From contig CM060947.1 in assembly GCA_030765055.1 (NCBI GenBank), forward strand, positions 53,645,591 to 53,709,590: a stretch of DNA of 64,000 nt. The letters run 5' to 3'. The translations under genes and the position numbers were made by a program. This stretch comes from Mantis religiosa (Eukaryota; Arthropoda; Insecta; Mantodea; Mantidae). Position 1 is the first letter of the stretch; the number at the start of each line of letters is the position of its first letter. The notes beneath the pieces are model-generated. The model was not told the origin of the DNA. It was given only the letters and a program-made list of their open reading frames with translations, and did no database searches. This document shows positions 1 through 11,335 of this stretch, piece by piece.

Positions 1-230
1 GGGCCGTTTCCGGACCACGGGGGATGTGTGATATCGGTCGTAATGGCCTGCCGTAGGGGTTTCCAACGGATAAATAATAGGGACCCTGCCCTCTGCACTA
101 TCGTGACTGGTTGGGTCGGCACCCTCTGTCTCCTCTCGCCTCATTCTTCCTCCTGGGAATGTCCGACTTGGAGCATAGGTACAGATGTATTATTTTATCT
201 TGACAGGAATCCTGCGCGGTAGGGATGAGT
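1..230 (+). repeat. SINE-B 3' part (window-edge copy)
   Basis: 3' portion of a long tRNA-headed SINE (here called SINE-B). The diagnostic tail 'ggaccctgccctctgcac' is followed by 'ccaccctctgtctcctctc'-like and 'cattcttcctcc' blocks. The same blocks recur near 14440, 25805 and 26850 (+), and inverted near 28300 and 56350. The 5' head lies outside the window. Confidence 0.7.
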
Positions 231-316
231 AGCAACTGTGGTGGGGATAGTGCACCTATCGCCACAATGCGTCACACACGTTAGATTATGAGAGGGGATG
301 GCGGTGCATAAGGTGT

Positions 317-660
317 CTAAAAACAAATTTCATTCTCGAAGCCAGTTTTGCACCTCTTATTAACTGAGTTGTAATTCTTACTATGGTAGTACTCTCCACG
401 CTTTTGTTGGGTCTTAAATAGTACATAGGCATTTGGAATAAAACACTGTTCTCCTCCAGCAGGCATGATAAACAACTGTCGGCCTTTCAATATCGCAGCA
501 GAGTCCCTGTAACGTATTTCACTCCAGGCATATGGTCCAGTATGTGCTGTATTTATATAAGTTTCATCCATATAAGGTATATAAAATTCACTTCGACATC
601 TCCGAATATTTCGTAAATACTTAAGCCTTTTTGCACCAATGGTGCGATGTTCGATTACAA
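317..660 (-). pseudogene. DDE transposase fragment (Tc1/mariner-IS630 type)
   Basis: Reads as KRLKYLRNIRR, then YMDETYINTAHTG, then QLFIMPAGGEQCFIPNAYV and GEYYHSKNYNS. The block 'Y-M/T-D-E-T-Y/W' carrying the first catalytic Asp, followed by 'GG-x-x-x-FIPNA', is a signature I recognise from repetitive insect DDE transposases. Only the middle of the catalytic domain survives, about 110 residues against more than 300 in intact members. No upstream DNA-binding domain or downstream catalytic acid is readable, and I found no terminal repeats. It is a dead fragment with no host neighbours. The superfamily is fairly secure; the exact family is not. Confidence 0.6.
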
Positions 661-1292
661 TTTGTCTGTCACGCTTAGTGTTTTTTTTTTTTTTTTTTCA
701 AATAATCCTAGCATCAAAAGAACTCTTCTTAATGTTCAGACACTGCCTTGAAACTCAGTATACTTTTTAGCTTCATATGCACTTTCTTCAAAGTTGGTCT
801 TTGTTTTTCTGTGGTTTTAGTTCACCTAACTAATTCTGAATGAAAACATCCAAATTAGATTTTGTGCATGTTCTTAATCTTTGTTTACTGGGCATAGAAA
901 AGGACGTTGTTGCACTAGCAACAATGGCTTTTCTTTCCTTAATAACTCTCATAAACTGCTTTCAGACACAACTGTTGCCTCAGATACCCTTCCCCAGATT
1001 TTTATAGCTGACCCAGACCATTGTTCCTTTTTTATAAATCTATGGATATTGGTTATTACTTCTCGTGTTTTTAAATATAGCACTTTATTTACTAATGTGC
1101 TGCTAGGAGGCGTCATTTATAAATATTCTCTTGGAACCAGGAGACAAGCACATTTTGAAACAAGCTGTAGTGTTACCGAGTAGCTCTGCACGTGTTTAGT
1201 TCCTCGCAACTGACCTGACCTCCCCTCCAGTTGCAACCGTTCTGAGGTTGACTCGTCCAGATACCACTGCGCATCGCTCTGCTCTTTTCAAG
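661..1292. other. no recognisable gene
   Basis: AT-rich sequence with a T-homopolymer at about 680-698. A 100-codon open frame at 881-1183 (+) matches nothing I recognise and is probably chance. Confidence 0.5.
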
Positions 1293-1353
1293 ATAAAAAA
1301 GTACATTTGTACAATAGATCAAGACTGTTCGCAGTGCCGAATCTCCTCCGTAG
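1293..1353 (+). repeat. SINE-B 3'-end fragment
   Basis: Contains 'gccgaatctcctccgtagta', close to the 3' terminus of the fuller SINE-B copy at 26377-27006. It directly abuts a SINE-A fragment in the opposite orientation. Confidence 0.45.
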
Positions 1354-1358
1354 TAATA

Positions 1359-1441
1359 CAACTCACCTTGACCGAGATTCGAACTGGGTACCTCTGAAAC
1401 TTAAGGTAGATATGCTACATCTACGATACCGAGGCGCGCTA
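1359..1441 (-). repeat. SINE-A tRNA-head fragment
   Basis: Inverted tRNA-like head of SINE-A: 'ccgagattcgaact' (B-box side), then 'gctacatctacgatacc' (A-box side), ending in 'gaggcg'. The body and tail are missing. Confidence 0.7.
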
Positions 1442-2670
1442 ATATCCAGTTGGAGTGCTGATGACCGAGCAGCTTAGCGTTTTTATATTACATGACATAA
1501 TATTCAGTTATGTCAGGATATTGTTTGCAAATTTGCTTATCAAGCCATTTGATGCACTGTTTTCAATGTGTTTATAGCAGAAAACGAAATATATTTCAAA
1601 TTTCTTGCGGCTCAGTGAAGCAGCGGCACTACTAATATCGCTCGCCGTACAAAACGAAGTCCGCTATTCCTTAAATCATATTTATGATGTGACCAATGAA
1701 TTGATTCACTAATACGGTGAATGTATGACAGAAAACCCGGTCCGGGAAGGAATCCGTTATTATTTTAGGTTCCCTCTGTGTGTAACGAACCGTATAGTCG
1801 ATGAGAGAGCGAGAGAGTGGGCCATGAAATTCTAAAAGGGAATATCGAGTGAGGGAAGGGGGATGATGATCGTCATGATGAAGGAAAAGAAGTGCTGCCC
1901 TCTGATCCTGGCCGATGATGGTAGGTATCCGTCTTTCACGAAATTGAAAATCCAAACGTTATGCGCCCAATTTGCTCGATAGATTGAAACGATCTCCGCT
2001 GAAGGCGATATTACTATCTCTTTCTAACACCTCCCCCTCTCCCTCTCTCTCACACACACATGGGGCCCCTTACCATGCAAATTAATTACCCACATCGCAT
2101 GGGAAACCAATTTACTGAAATGGTCTCGCTTCAAGTAGGCACTTGTTCGAGACTCGTTCACTATATTACATTTAAATTCATATAATTTTTCTACCTATTA
2201 TCGTTTACTTTTATCTAGCTTTTCAAACAATTTCTATCAAAGCTAAACCCTTAGTCAGATATTTTCAAGGCTGGTTGCTATTGGATGACTGAAATTCTCT
2301 TGTCTTTGCACGAACACGTACAAGAAGTAAACCTAAAACGAAGAATAATTTGGAAATTTCTAACGACACAAAATGTTTCACTTGACATGGTGTTTTCAAC
2401 AATATCTACAATTGTTGTTAATGAGGTTATCCCTGTTTCAGGCCTACAGTTATGTAAAAACCATCCAGAACGAAAATCATTCGAAAGCTAATTCCAGTAC
2501 ATTGAGGAAATGTTTGTCATGGAAATATTTTACATACTAATAAAATAATGGAGGTATTTTGGAAAAAATAAAGTTTGAACTTGCTTTTAAAGTAAATGGT
2601 ACGTAATTTCCATTGGAAGTTCTTCTACTAAATCCTTGTTTTTTTATCTTTTAGACATTTGAAGTTAAAC
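1442..2670. other. no recognisable gene; pyrimidine-rich tract
   Basis: Holds only a short C/T- and CA-rich simple stretch at about 2027-2060. Open frames are short and unmatched. Confidence 0.5.
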
Positions 2671-2777
2671 ACCAAGTTTCTTATGTAAAAAACTGAAGCT
2701 GCTGACAGTGAAGTAAACTAGGTTATAAATAATAACTAAACACTAGTAACACAACTTCACTTATCTTATTTAACTCT

Positions 2778-2819
2778 TAGGGACCGGTTTCAAAGCAAAC
2801 ATCTGCTTTATCCTCAGCC
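2778..2819 (-). ncRNA. hammerhead-ribozyme-like motif, left PLE arm
   Basis: Mirror of the motif at 4711-4752. Core CTGAGGA is at 2817-2811 on the minus strand. The stem II, GAAA and GGTC elements are unchanged. Confidence 0.5.
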
Positions 2820-2894
2820 ATTCAGCTTGACACTCACCCACTAACTGACGGACTGACCTTGACCACTACCGGAGTTTGAAGGATAGCTCCTTAT

Positions 2895-3677
2895 CTAACT
2901 GCCATCTATCGGGGACAACACAAACTTATTGATGATGTCTATAGGAGGGATATCAAAATTCATTACGCGATCCTTATTTTTCAAAATAAATATCTTCTCC
3001 CAAACCATTAAATCTATCGGTTCCTTCAATTGTTTCAATAATTTAACTTCTGGATTTACTTCATGATTATATGACCAAAAATGATCAGCTACTGCCGATT
3101 TCTCGGTCTGTTTATATTTAATATTTCTAAAATGTTCTTTCGCTCTGGTTTCTAAATTACGCTTGGTTCTACCAATATAGATCTTATCGCATTCTAAACA
3201 GTTAACTTGATAAATACCAGATTTTTTGTTGTCTGAAATTTTGTCTTTTTTAGAAAACTGTAGCAAATTCTTTATACTGTAATTATTATGAGGTGCTAGT
3301 ATTATACCCACTTCTTTGAAAATTTTTTGGAACTTTTTATTTGCCCACGGATGATAAGTAAATTTTTTGAAAATATAGTCCTCTTTTACTTTTTTAAGAG
3401 TGGAAACATCATTAACATTTTTTTGATATTTAAATTTTTCCATTCTTCTGATGATAAAATCTTTATTAAAGCCGTTAATTAAAGCAGTGTTTACAATATG
3501 TTTATATTCCGCATTAAATTCTTCTTCATTTAGAGGTATGTTTATCAATCTGTAAATCAAACTATTAAAAACAGCAAATTTGTGTGACATAGGGTTAAAA
3601 CTTTTATTTTTGATATAATTATCCGTGTGAGTTGACTTTCTATAGATGCCAAAACTTAATTTATTGTTATTTTTCAT
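2895..3677 (-). pseudogene. Penelope-like RT C-terminus + GIY-YIG endonuclease (left arm)
   Basis: Mirror copy of the right-arm protein, readable for 260 residues from a Met inside the RT tail. The endonuclease half is intact: SGIYQVNC (GIY), then KIYIGRTKR (YIG) about 10 residues later, a CxxC pair (NCLEC), the conserved Arg-x-x-Glu helix (NLETRAKEH) and a late Glu in VWEKIFIL. A single-base deletion near 3708 breaks continuity with the upstream RT residues still readable in the right arm. The reverse transcriptase core is absent through 5' truncation, so this copy cannot act on its own. Confidence 0.85.
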
Positions 3678-3747
3678 TATTTTTAGATCTAGAAAGGGGA
3701 TGTAGCCCTGTTTTCAATTTCTATTGTGAACTTGATAGCTTTATCCT

Positions 3748-4635
3748 GTGAATTTAGAATATTTAAATATTCTAAATTCACAGGATAAAGCTATCAAGTT
3801 CACAATAGAAATTGAAAACAATGGCTACATCCCCTTTCTAGATCTAAAAATAATGAAAAATAACAATAAATTAAGTTTTGGCATCTATAGAAAGTCAACT
3901 CACACGGATAATTATATCAAAAATAAAAGTTTTAACCCTATGTCACACAAATTTGCTGTTTTTAATAGTTTGATTTACAGATTGATAAACATACCTCTAA
4001 ATGAAGAAGAATTTAATGCGGAATATAAACATATTGTAAACACTGCTTTAATTAACGGCTTTAATAAAGATTTTATCATCAGAAGAATGGAAAAATTTAA
4101 ATATCAAAAAAATGTTAATGATGTTTCCACTCTTAAAAAAGTAAAAGAGGACTATATTTTCAAAAAATTTACTTATCATCCGTGGGCAAATAAAAAGTTC
4201 CAAAAAATTTTCAAAGAAGTGGGTATAATACTAGCACCTCATAATAATTACAGTATAAAGAATTTGCTACAGTTTTCTAAAAAAGACAAAATTTCAGACA
4301 ACAAAAAATCTGGTATTTATCAAGTTAACTGTTTAGAATGCGATAAGATCTATATTGGTAGAACCAAGCGTAATTTAGAAACCAGAGCGAAAGAACATTT
4401 TAGAAATATTAAATATAAACAGACCGAGAAATCGGCAGTAGCTGATCATTTTTGGTCATATAATCATGAAGTAAATCCAGAAGTTAAATTATTGAAACAA
4501 TTGAAGGAACCGATAGATTTAATGGTTTGGGAGAAGATATTTATTTTGAAAAATAAGGATCGCGTAATGAATTTTGATATCCCTCCTATAGACATCATCA
4601 ATAAGTTTGTGTTGTCCCCGATAGATGGCAGTTAG
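3748..4635 (+). pseudogene. Penelope-like RT C-terminus + GIY-YIG endonuclease (right arm)
   Basis: An open frame of 295 codons. Residues ~1-60 match the end of a PLE reverse transcriptase: the 'IPFLDLKI' strand, then 'YRKSTHTDNYI', the thumb-proximal motif common to PLEs. Residues ~150-270 form the GIY-YIG endonuclease that PLEs carry after the RT: GIYQVNC, IYIGRT, the ETRAKEH helix, and the catalytic-type Glu in VWEKI. The catalytic RT motifs lie upstream and are missing, so the ORF is a 5'-truncated piece (intact PLE proteins are roughly 700-850 residues). The apparent start lies within the dyad and is unlikely to be a real initiation site. The stop at 4635 is followed by ~170 bp of 3' sequence holding the ribozyme-like motif. 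Confidence 0.88.
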
Positions 4636-4710
4636 ATAAGGAGCTATCCTTCAAACTCCGGTAGTGGTCAAGGTCAGTCCGTCAGTTAGTGGGTGAGTGT
4701 CAAGCTGAAT

Positions 4711-4752
4711 GGCTGAGGATAAAGCAGATGTTTGCTTTGAAACCGGTCCCTA
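4711..4752 (+). ncRNA. hammerhead-ribozyme-like motif, right PLE arm
   Basis: Seen in order: CTGAGGA (4713-4719, fits the core CUGANGA); one unpaired T; a 6-bp stem AAAGCA/TGCTTT with a short loop (4721-4738); GAAA (4739-4742); then CCGGTC, giving the classic GUC cleavage triplet. Stem III would be only the self-complementary ACCGGT, so folding may need two molecules or two copies. Stem I shows only 2 bp (GG/CC) next to the core. Hammerheads are known in the terminal regions of Penelope-like elements, and the same unpaired T follows the core in the second family at 22.1-22.4 kb. Activity is an inference. Confidence 0.5.
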
Positions 4753-4850
4753 AGAGTTAAATAAGATAAGTGAAGTTGTGTTACTAGTGTTTAGTTATTA
4801 TTTATAACCAAGTTTCTTGTCCATCTCGAATTTTTTACCAAGATATGCTG

Positions 4851-4852
<2 letters not shown>

Positions 4853-4936
<84 letters not shown>
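4853..4936 (+). repeat. (CA)n microsatellite
   Basis: 42 uninterrupted CA units followed by a short TATATATA run. Confidence 0.97.
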
Positions 4937-4942
<6 letters not shown>

Positions 4943-4980
4943 CACTGCAGCGTACGCGTTTTTTTACTTTTTTCTTTTTT

Positions 4981-5187
4981 TCATATCGGACGATAAATCA
5001 ATTAATGAAATAATGCTCAAATGAGCCCAGGGTCAAGGGAGCCTAGACTTACCCGACATTTATCTTTCGGAATAAAGGAAAATCCCGCATAAAAACCTTA
5101 TCCAGGTAAGTCACTATGTCAGAGATTCAAACTCGGAACCTCCTGAACGGAGGCAGACACGCTACGATCCACGCCATCTAGGCGGGC
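4981..5187 (-). repeat. SINE-A, near full length
   Basis: Inverted copy. Tail side 'tcatatcggacgat', body 'gagcccagggtc' and 'cttatccaggtaa', head ending 'aggcgggc'. The terminal ACGT-rich tail is diverged. Confidence 0.85.
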
Positions 5188-5344
5188 ACATTTATTAATT
5201 ATTTACTATTCAATTTTTTATTCCTATTTTACCTAAAGGTATATTAGGAATATAGTTTACAAATGTATGAACATAATATAATTTACAAAAACATAACAAA
5301 TTCAATATCAAGCTGACAAACAGTAAACATTAAGATGAATCCTT

Positions 5345-6120
5345 TAGCTTAAGAAATATTTTGTTTAAGAAATCCATGAAATATTTGTATTTTGTAATTC
5401 ATCAGAATATGTGTAAGTGGTTTTGAGAAAGTGTAACCTAAGGATTGAATCAATAATTCAAGTTCGTATCTTTCAAAATAGAAAAACGGGTAATCAAATA
5501 AAATGTGAGGGACATCTTGAAGATGATTTCCAAAAATACAGTCAGATGTGGATTTGATTTTGAGTCGAAATAAGTAAGCTGAAAATTTGCCATGTCCAGT
5601 TAAGAATTGAGTGATAACATAGGATTAACGAATTTACATTTATGTCTGTCAGAAACTGTTGCGAAATATAGATCCTTAGTCAAAGCACCACAACCACTTT
5701 TTAACCAGTATTCATTCCAGTCGTTGATGATAATCTCCTTTAATGTTTGCCTCACATAAGAAATGGGGCATAGAGTGTATGTCTCTGGAAGATCTGAAGC
5801 CGCAGCTCTCTTTGCAAGTTCATCTGCAAGTTCATTTCCGGTAATCCCTACGTGTCCTCTGACCCATTTAATACACAGATGAGAACTACATAATAACTGA
5901 CTTCTTATTTCAGCTGACATAGGACTGCTGTTTTTTGGTATCTTTCAAAGCTGCAATTGCTGCTTGTGAGTCACTGTAAAGGCGAGCGGTACATTGTAAG
6001 TTGTTTTACCATTTCACTGCTTCACGGATTGCTAAAGGCGGACACATTGTATGCATTTCATACAAAATCTCGTCTTGAAATTTTAGGCACAAAACTACTC
6101 TTCTACTTTTACATGTCGTA
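5345..6120 (-). pseudogene. LINE ORF2 remnant: RNase H domain and C-terminus
   Basis: Readable in order: LYSDSQAAIAALKD (RNase H, with a catalytic-type Asp), WVRGHVGITGNELADELAKRAA (the conserved His and Asp blocks of LINE RNase H), then the C-terminal tail LTGHGKFSAYLFRLK and CIFGNHLQDVPHILFDYP, a relic of the usual Cys/His cluster. This order is typical of Jockey/I/R1-type non-LTR retrotransposons. There are at least two frameshifts, one at a run of six A near 5930 and one near 5620. The element is 5'-truncated just before RNase H; no RT or endonuclease is present. Confidence 0.78.
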
Positions 6121-8118
6121 AGTAAAGTAAAACAGAAATACTGAAGAACACAATTGGAAGAAAATCATTCATAAAGCAATATCTCATTAAATTTTATTCG
6201 AATTAGTTTTTCTGCCTAATCCAGCATAAACTTGCATAAACTTGTTTTTTCTGTCTATTTTGTGTTAATCCAAATAAACCTTTGCAGAAATGGTTTCATT
6301 AAATATTTATTTGTAAATTGCCTCCCTATATATTTGACTTTAGAGGCAACACCACATGACCTATCAATAAACTAATGACTTCCATTAAAAAAAATGGAAA
6401 TAATGGAAAATTCAAACAAAATCTCAAAAATGATTAAGGATTTGTATAATGAAATTTTGAAATCACAAAGAATTAAACGATAGATGTAACATTGTGCAAA
6501 TATATAGCTTTAAAAATTTTATCAGTTTCACTTTAATAGACTGGAAATTATAGTCGAATTTATTGATATTTATTACGTCACCAAAAAGTCCCGTGAGACA
6601 AAAAATAACTTAAATTTTTCTCTAATATTTTAACAGATTCCATATAGATCCACTTTTTGAAACTGTCCTAGGTTTTCCTCTGTCTAAATAAGGTTCCACA
6701 ATTTTTAAAGATATGAATTTTGGTTTTTGCCCAAAAATTGAAATGTTTGTGTTTTGAAGTGAAGGAGGTCCACTTAAATGCATGTCAAAATAAAATCCAG
6801 GACGCTTTATATTTAGTGTGTCGCTATGAATGTGTATAGGAAGGTTTCTTAAACTAACACCAAAACTGAGACACAGGGAGCATTTTGAAAGAAGGAAAAT
6901 GTTAAAAATTTAAAAATATCAAACACTAGCATTTGTGTGCACTTCAAACTCGGTTAGAGCACTTAAAATTGGCGTGCGGAGGCTAACTAAATGTTCCTTG
7001 GATTTGGGAAAGTTTCCATTATGTTATAGAATAAACATATGAAAAGGTGATTTTTGAAAATGTTCACTAATTTCAGTCATTCATATCCTTAAAGAAACAA
7101 AAATAATGTTCAACTTAATAAATTTTCTCTTTAACCTCATTTATTTTTAGCAGCACAATTTTATCTCTAATTGTTTACTAATTATACAAATGTAGTTCAC
7201 AAGGAAAAGATTAAACTTGCTGTTGCCAGAAAATTAAAAATGTTTGTTTTATTTTAATTAAAGCACATTTAAACCTTTACATTTGTGATATTATGTTTAT
7301 TTTGTTTTTTAATTTAGAGGTTTTATACTGATGAATTGTTTCAATAGAAAGCAATACATTTATTACAAAAGTACAAATATACCTTCAGTCGAGCTGTATC
7401 CATTTACATTGTAAGCAAATTAAGGCTCAATAAGGTAGACCAAAACATCGATATTCGGTAGGGAATTAATATCTGGGTAACCACATGAACCATGTAAGCA
7501 CAAAGTATTGCACCACATAGTGAGACAGCAGTAAGGTTTAGATCACCTGGTCTAGTTGGTGTTCAGCTTCTAATGGCAGTGGGGTACGTTAAATAAATAG
7601 TTGAAGGACAATAAGCGATGCGTTATTTTTATAACACACACAGAGATTGTGTGTAGTAAACTTTGACTTAAATGTCAAGTGAATCAGTTGCAGAATTTAG
7701 CATCATACCGATATGTTGCTATGCTAACTCTGTGATAGAACATAGAGCGGGTGATCCGTTGTTCAAATCTAGGCTATGGTGTTGTATTCTTTATTTCAGA
7801 TTCTTTCACTACACACAGGATTTATTTACTTGTTCCAATCTTTCGTTTTCTGTTAGCTACAGGACTCCTTCATGAGAGCACTTGCCAATATAGCTAAAAC
7901 TTTCGAAGTAGTTCCGGAACTTTCGAGAAGGCGAAAATTCTAGAAGATTCGCTTATTTGGCGATCACATTGCTTATTTTTTTATCGTTCGGATTGCCCGT
8001 CTCCGACCTCCTGATGAAGTTGGGTCACAGTTTTTGCGTCATAATTTGGTGCCATTTTAAACTAACTTGAAATACTTGTATCTTAATACATTTTCTTTAT
8101 ACTCCTCTTTTTGTGTGT
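6121..8118. other. AT-rich, no recognisable gene
   Basis: Nearly 2 kb of AT-rich sequence without long open frames or repeats that I can match inside the window. Confidence 0.5.
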
Positions 8119-8320
8119 AATTTACGTCCTCCAACGTTAAGTCATATCGGACGTTGAATGAAATGGGTGAAATGATGCTCAAATGTCTCCGGTGTCCATA
8201 GAGCTTAGAGTTACCCGACATTCGTCTTTCAGGGAAAACCCTGGAAGGAACCTTATTCAGGTAACTCAACCTGACGAAGATTCGAACTCGGGACCTCTTG
8301 TACGTGACTCCTGTATATAG
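8119..8320 (-). repeat. SINE-A, missing its extreme 5' end
   Basis: Inverted: 'acgtcctccaacgttaagtc' at the tail, 'gattcgaactcgggacctct' at the B-box region. The A-box side has decayed. First of three SINE-A copies in the same orientation within 1 kb. Confidence 0.85.
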
Positions 8321-8411
8321 ACAGACCTTTACCTATAAGAGAGGAATAATTTAAAACTAAAACTAATACCTTTTATATGTATTATTCAATATTTCGAAAT
8401 TATTTATTTTT

Positions 8412-8640
8412 GATTTACATCTTCCAATGTTAATTCATGTCGGAAGTGTGACTGAAATGGGTAAAATGATGCTCAAATGAGCCCAGGATCCATTGAGCTT
8501 ATCGTTTCCAGACATTCATATTTCAGGTTAAGGAAAAAACCAGAAAAAAACTTATCTAGGTAACTCAACCTGACCGAGATTCGAACTCGGCACCTCTTTA
8601 AAGTGACGCAAACACGCTACTATCTATAATATGGAGGCGG
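8412..8640 (-). repeat. SINE-A, full length, diverged
   Basis: Second of the three inverted copies. Tail 'tttacatcttccaatgttaa', body 'gctcaaatgagcccagg', head 'gaccgagattcgaactcgg'. Confidence 0.85.
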
Positions 8641-8874
8641 ACTCAATATCTTGAAAGGAAACATTTACAAAATTATAGAAGAATATTACCTGGCAATGCG
8701 CAAATCGTTTTTCTTTTACTTACATTTTTGCTACTTTCCTTTTTCTCTTCGTTTTTTTTTTCTACTTTTCTTCTAACAAAACGTTATAACATTGCAATAA
8801 CAGTTTAATTTGATTCATATCAAAGTATGGGAACAGTTTATTTTTATTTATTTATTTATTATTATTATTTTTAA

Positions 8875-9104
8875 TTGTACGTCCTCCAAAGTTACGTCAT
8901 ATCAGACGATGGATGAAATGGGTGAAATGATGCTCAAATACGTCCCGAGTCCATGGAGCTTAGAGTTACCCGACATTCGTCTTTCGGGATAAGGGAAAAC
9001 CTTGGAAAAAGCTTTAACCGGGTAACTTACCCTGACCGAGATTCGAACTCGGGACCTCTTGAACGCGAGGCAGACATACTACCATCTACGCTACTGAGGC
9101 GGGC
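8875..9104 (-). repeat. SINE-A, full length
   Basis: Third of the three inverted copies, with a complete head ending 'gaggcgggc'. A (TTTA)n-like AT tract lies just outside its tail side. Confidence 0.88.
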
Positions 9105-10423
9105 AACAGTTTATTGTTGGCTTGTTTAATAATGTTCTCTCCACTTTCCACAAATACCGTAACAAATGAAATTCTGATTATTTCATAATGTGATATTCAC
9201 AACTTGGCAGTGGGTAAGTCGAAGAAGCTCGAAATTTTGTTAAAACATTTTCCATGAATGCTGCCGATATATATCTGATTCTCATTTTTAACCCTTCCGT
9301 GTTAGCAGGGTTTGTAACAAAGACTACGTTTAATGTACGCCACGAAAGTAATCAAGTGGAGAGCGAGAGAGAGAGTGAGTGAGCGAGAGAGACTGAGAGC
9401 TACGTTTCCATTACAAACAAATTAAAACAATTTTAACAGAACCTTCTTACCAAATTATCTTCCATATCATATATGTATTACATATAAGCACCTAAATGTT
9501 CCCCGTAGACAGAATTGTTGACTTATACAAGAACGCTCTGTTAGTATTTCTAATAAAACCAAAATGTGTAATGTTCCCGCAGGATCTAAAGAGTTCTTTG
9601 TGTTGCCTGTACGATGGAAAGTAGGCAAGAGAAAAGTGTGAGAATCTTCCGGAAGAGGGTTGGACGCATCACAGTGTAAACATTCGCAAGGCAATTTCCC
9701 TGCTGGCCTTGTTTACACATTATCTGCCACATCCTCCGTACAGACCGCTACCTGCCCTCGCTAGGGCCATTAAAAAGCGTCGTACTCATAAATTTAGATT
9801 TCACAATGAGCCGGACCTGCATGTCTACGCTCATATTTTATAATTACGCTTACTTCGTGCATATTTATATCAATCCTTCCATTTTAATTACAAGCCAGCG
9901 AGAAAAATGCGCGATATTCTCTGCTTTTGTTTTGTAGCCGAGCTCTTGGAGATGCCGACAGTCACTTGTCTATCAGCAGGCTTTTGTTTTTGAGCATGCT
10001 CTTGGTTGCTATGGAGACAGCCCTTGCATTTTATTAACTTTATGTATTCCTGTATTATCAAAGGAAGAGGAAAATAAAGTTCTTTTGATCATAATTGCAA
10101 CTTATGAAGCTGATTTCTCCAATTAATTAAAACGAATTCTTTTACACACAGTGCTCCGCATCCCCTCTTTAGTTTCTTTTAATGAATGTGTATTTGAAAT
10201 TCGTTTGTGCGGTTTTCTTTTTTGACACAATGGTTAATTACATTAGATACATCTGCCTCTTACTCGTGTTGTAGTGAAGAATTTTATTATTTTTCTCATT
10301 TGTTTTCGAGAGCTTCGCTTCAGGAAGCTTGTTTTTCAAAACATAAAAATTAGCACAAATGAATTTAAACATTTCCACAAGAAACGAGTTACACAAACGC
10401 TAAAGTTTGTAAAAGATATGCTA
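9105..10423. other. unique-looking intergenic sequence with a GA-rich tract
   Basis: Purine-rich simple repeat at about 9358-9400 (GAGAGAGA with GTGAGTGA). From 9700 to 10020 the sequence is less AT-rich and matches no repeat in the window. It includes 'gttgctatggagac' at 10005-10018, two mismatches from an RFX X-box. No coding stretch is convincing. Confidence 0.45.
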
Positions 10424-11333
10424 CGAGGGCGGTTCAATAAAGAATGAGCATAATTTGTTTACGGTCATAATTTTTCACACTAAAATTCAATCTTATGATA
10501 TTCTGTTAGCTTAATGTGAAACAAACACGTCGTAGTAGTTTCATTGTTGGTACTTCTGGTCGCCGCATGTGAGAACCGGGCAAGTTCAGACACGTTCAGT
10601 TTCGCCTACCGATACAATGGAGGTAACATGCAGTTAAAGTTGATGTTAGAGGAAGATTCGAAGATTCTTTCAAACGTAATCACTGCTGATGAAACTTGGC
10701 TACATCATTTTGATCCTAAGAGCAAACAGCAAAGCTCAGTGTAGAAATCTCCTTCATCACCAACCCCGCAAAAAGCAAAAGTGGTTGCTTCTGCTGGGAA
10801 AGCTATGGTAATCTCATTCTTTGATATTCATGGAATGTTTTATCAGCATGTTGTACCTGTACACACATCAGTAACTGAACAATACTACAGGATGTCCTAA
10901 AAACATTCCAAGTCCATATCAGGCACAAAATAACACATTTCCATGAAGCAGGCTGGATGCTGCACCACGATAATGCGCGGCGGCATATTGGCAATGTTGT
11001 TACTGAATATCTTGCAAAATTCAACGCGAAGTGCATCCCTCACCCTCCCTATAGTCCGGATTTAGTCACATGTAACTCTTTTCTATTCCCTAACTTGAAG
11101 AAAAGCCTTCATGGGAAGAATTATCCATCATCATAAGCTGTGGTGAAGGCTACGGAGGCGATTTTGAAGGATCTCTCAACAATGGTTTCCATCATGTCCT
11201 TGGAGACCGGCAGAAACGCTGGGACATCACTTTCAGGGGAGACTATTTTGAGAAGAACCATAAAAATTATGAGGATGAGTAAAGGTACATTGTCAAAAAG
11301 AAATTGTGATCATTCTTTATTGAACAGACCTCG
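10424..11333 (+). mobile_element. mariner-like element, internally deleted, both ends intact
   Basis: Terminal inverted repeats of about 25 bp: left 'cgagggcggttcaataaaga', right its inverse ending 'tgaacagacctcg'. They are flanked by TA on both sides (10422-10423 and 11334-11335), the mariner target duplication. At 910 bp it is shorter than the usual ~1.3 kb; the N-terminal DNA-binding domain is lost between the left end and about 10620. Confidence 0.85.
10625..11275 (+). pseudogene. mariner transposase remnant
   Basis: Readable blocks: NVITADETWLHHFDP (first catalytic Asp), KAKVVASAGKAMVISFFDIHG, GWMLHHDNARRHIG (second Asp), then PHPPYSPDLVTCNSFLFPNLKK. In mariners the last block is normally YSPDLxPxDxxLFxxLK; here the third catalytic Asp is Asn (TCNSFLF). 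Stops interrupt the frame, for example after KQQSSV and in the stretch following TEQYYR. It is inactive by both criteria. Confidence 0.83.
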
Positions 11334-11335
11334 TA

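Larger units (their letters stand above)
2671..4818. mobile_element. Inverted pair of Penelope-like elements (head-to-head, 5'-truncated)
   Basis: Two nearly identical 5'-truncated Penelope-like copies joined 5' end to 5' end. The dyad centre lies at about 3764/3765, inside 'atatttaaatat'. The arms match from 2721 to 4809; the encoded proteins are identical over 260 residues. The left arm lacks one base near 3708 ('gccctg' against 'gccattg'), which shifts its frame. The left copy alone carries about 38 extra bases (2683-2720) beyond the shared end. A 12-bp direct repeat 'accaagtttctt' flanks the unit (2671-2682 and 4807-4818); its first 3 bases overlap the right arm end, so the target duplication is 9-12 bp. 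Inverted truncated copies, a one-sided 30-40 bp tail extension and a variable target duplication are known PLE traits. Confidence 0.88.

Noticed and set aside
2895..4635. A functional GIY-YIG enzyme gene
   Set aside because: Both frames are 5'-truncated Penelope tails lacking the RT core, with an artificial start inside the dyad.
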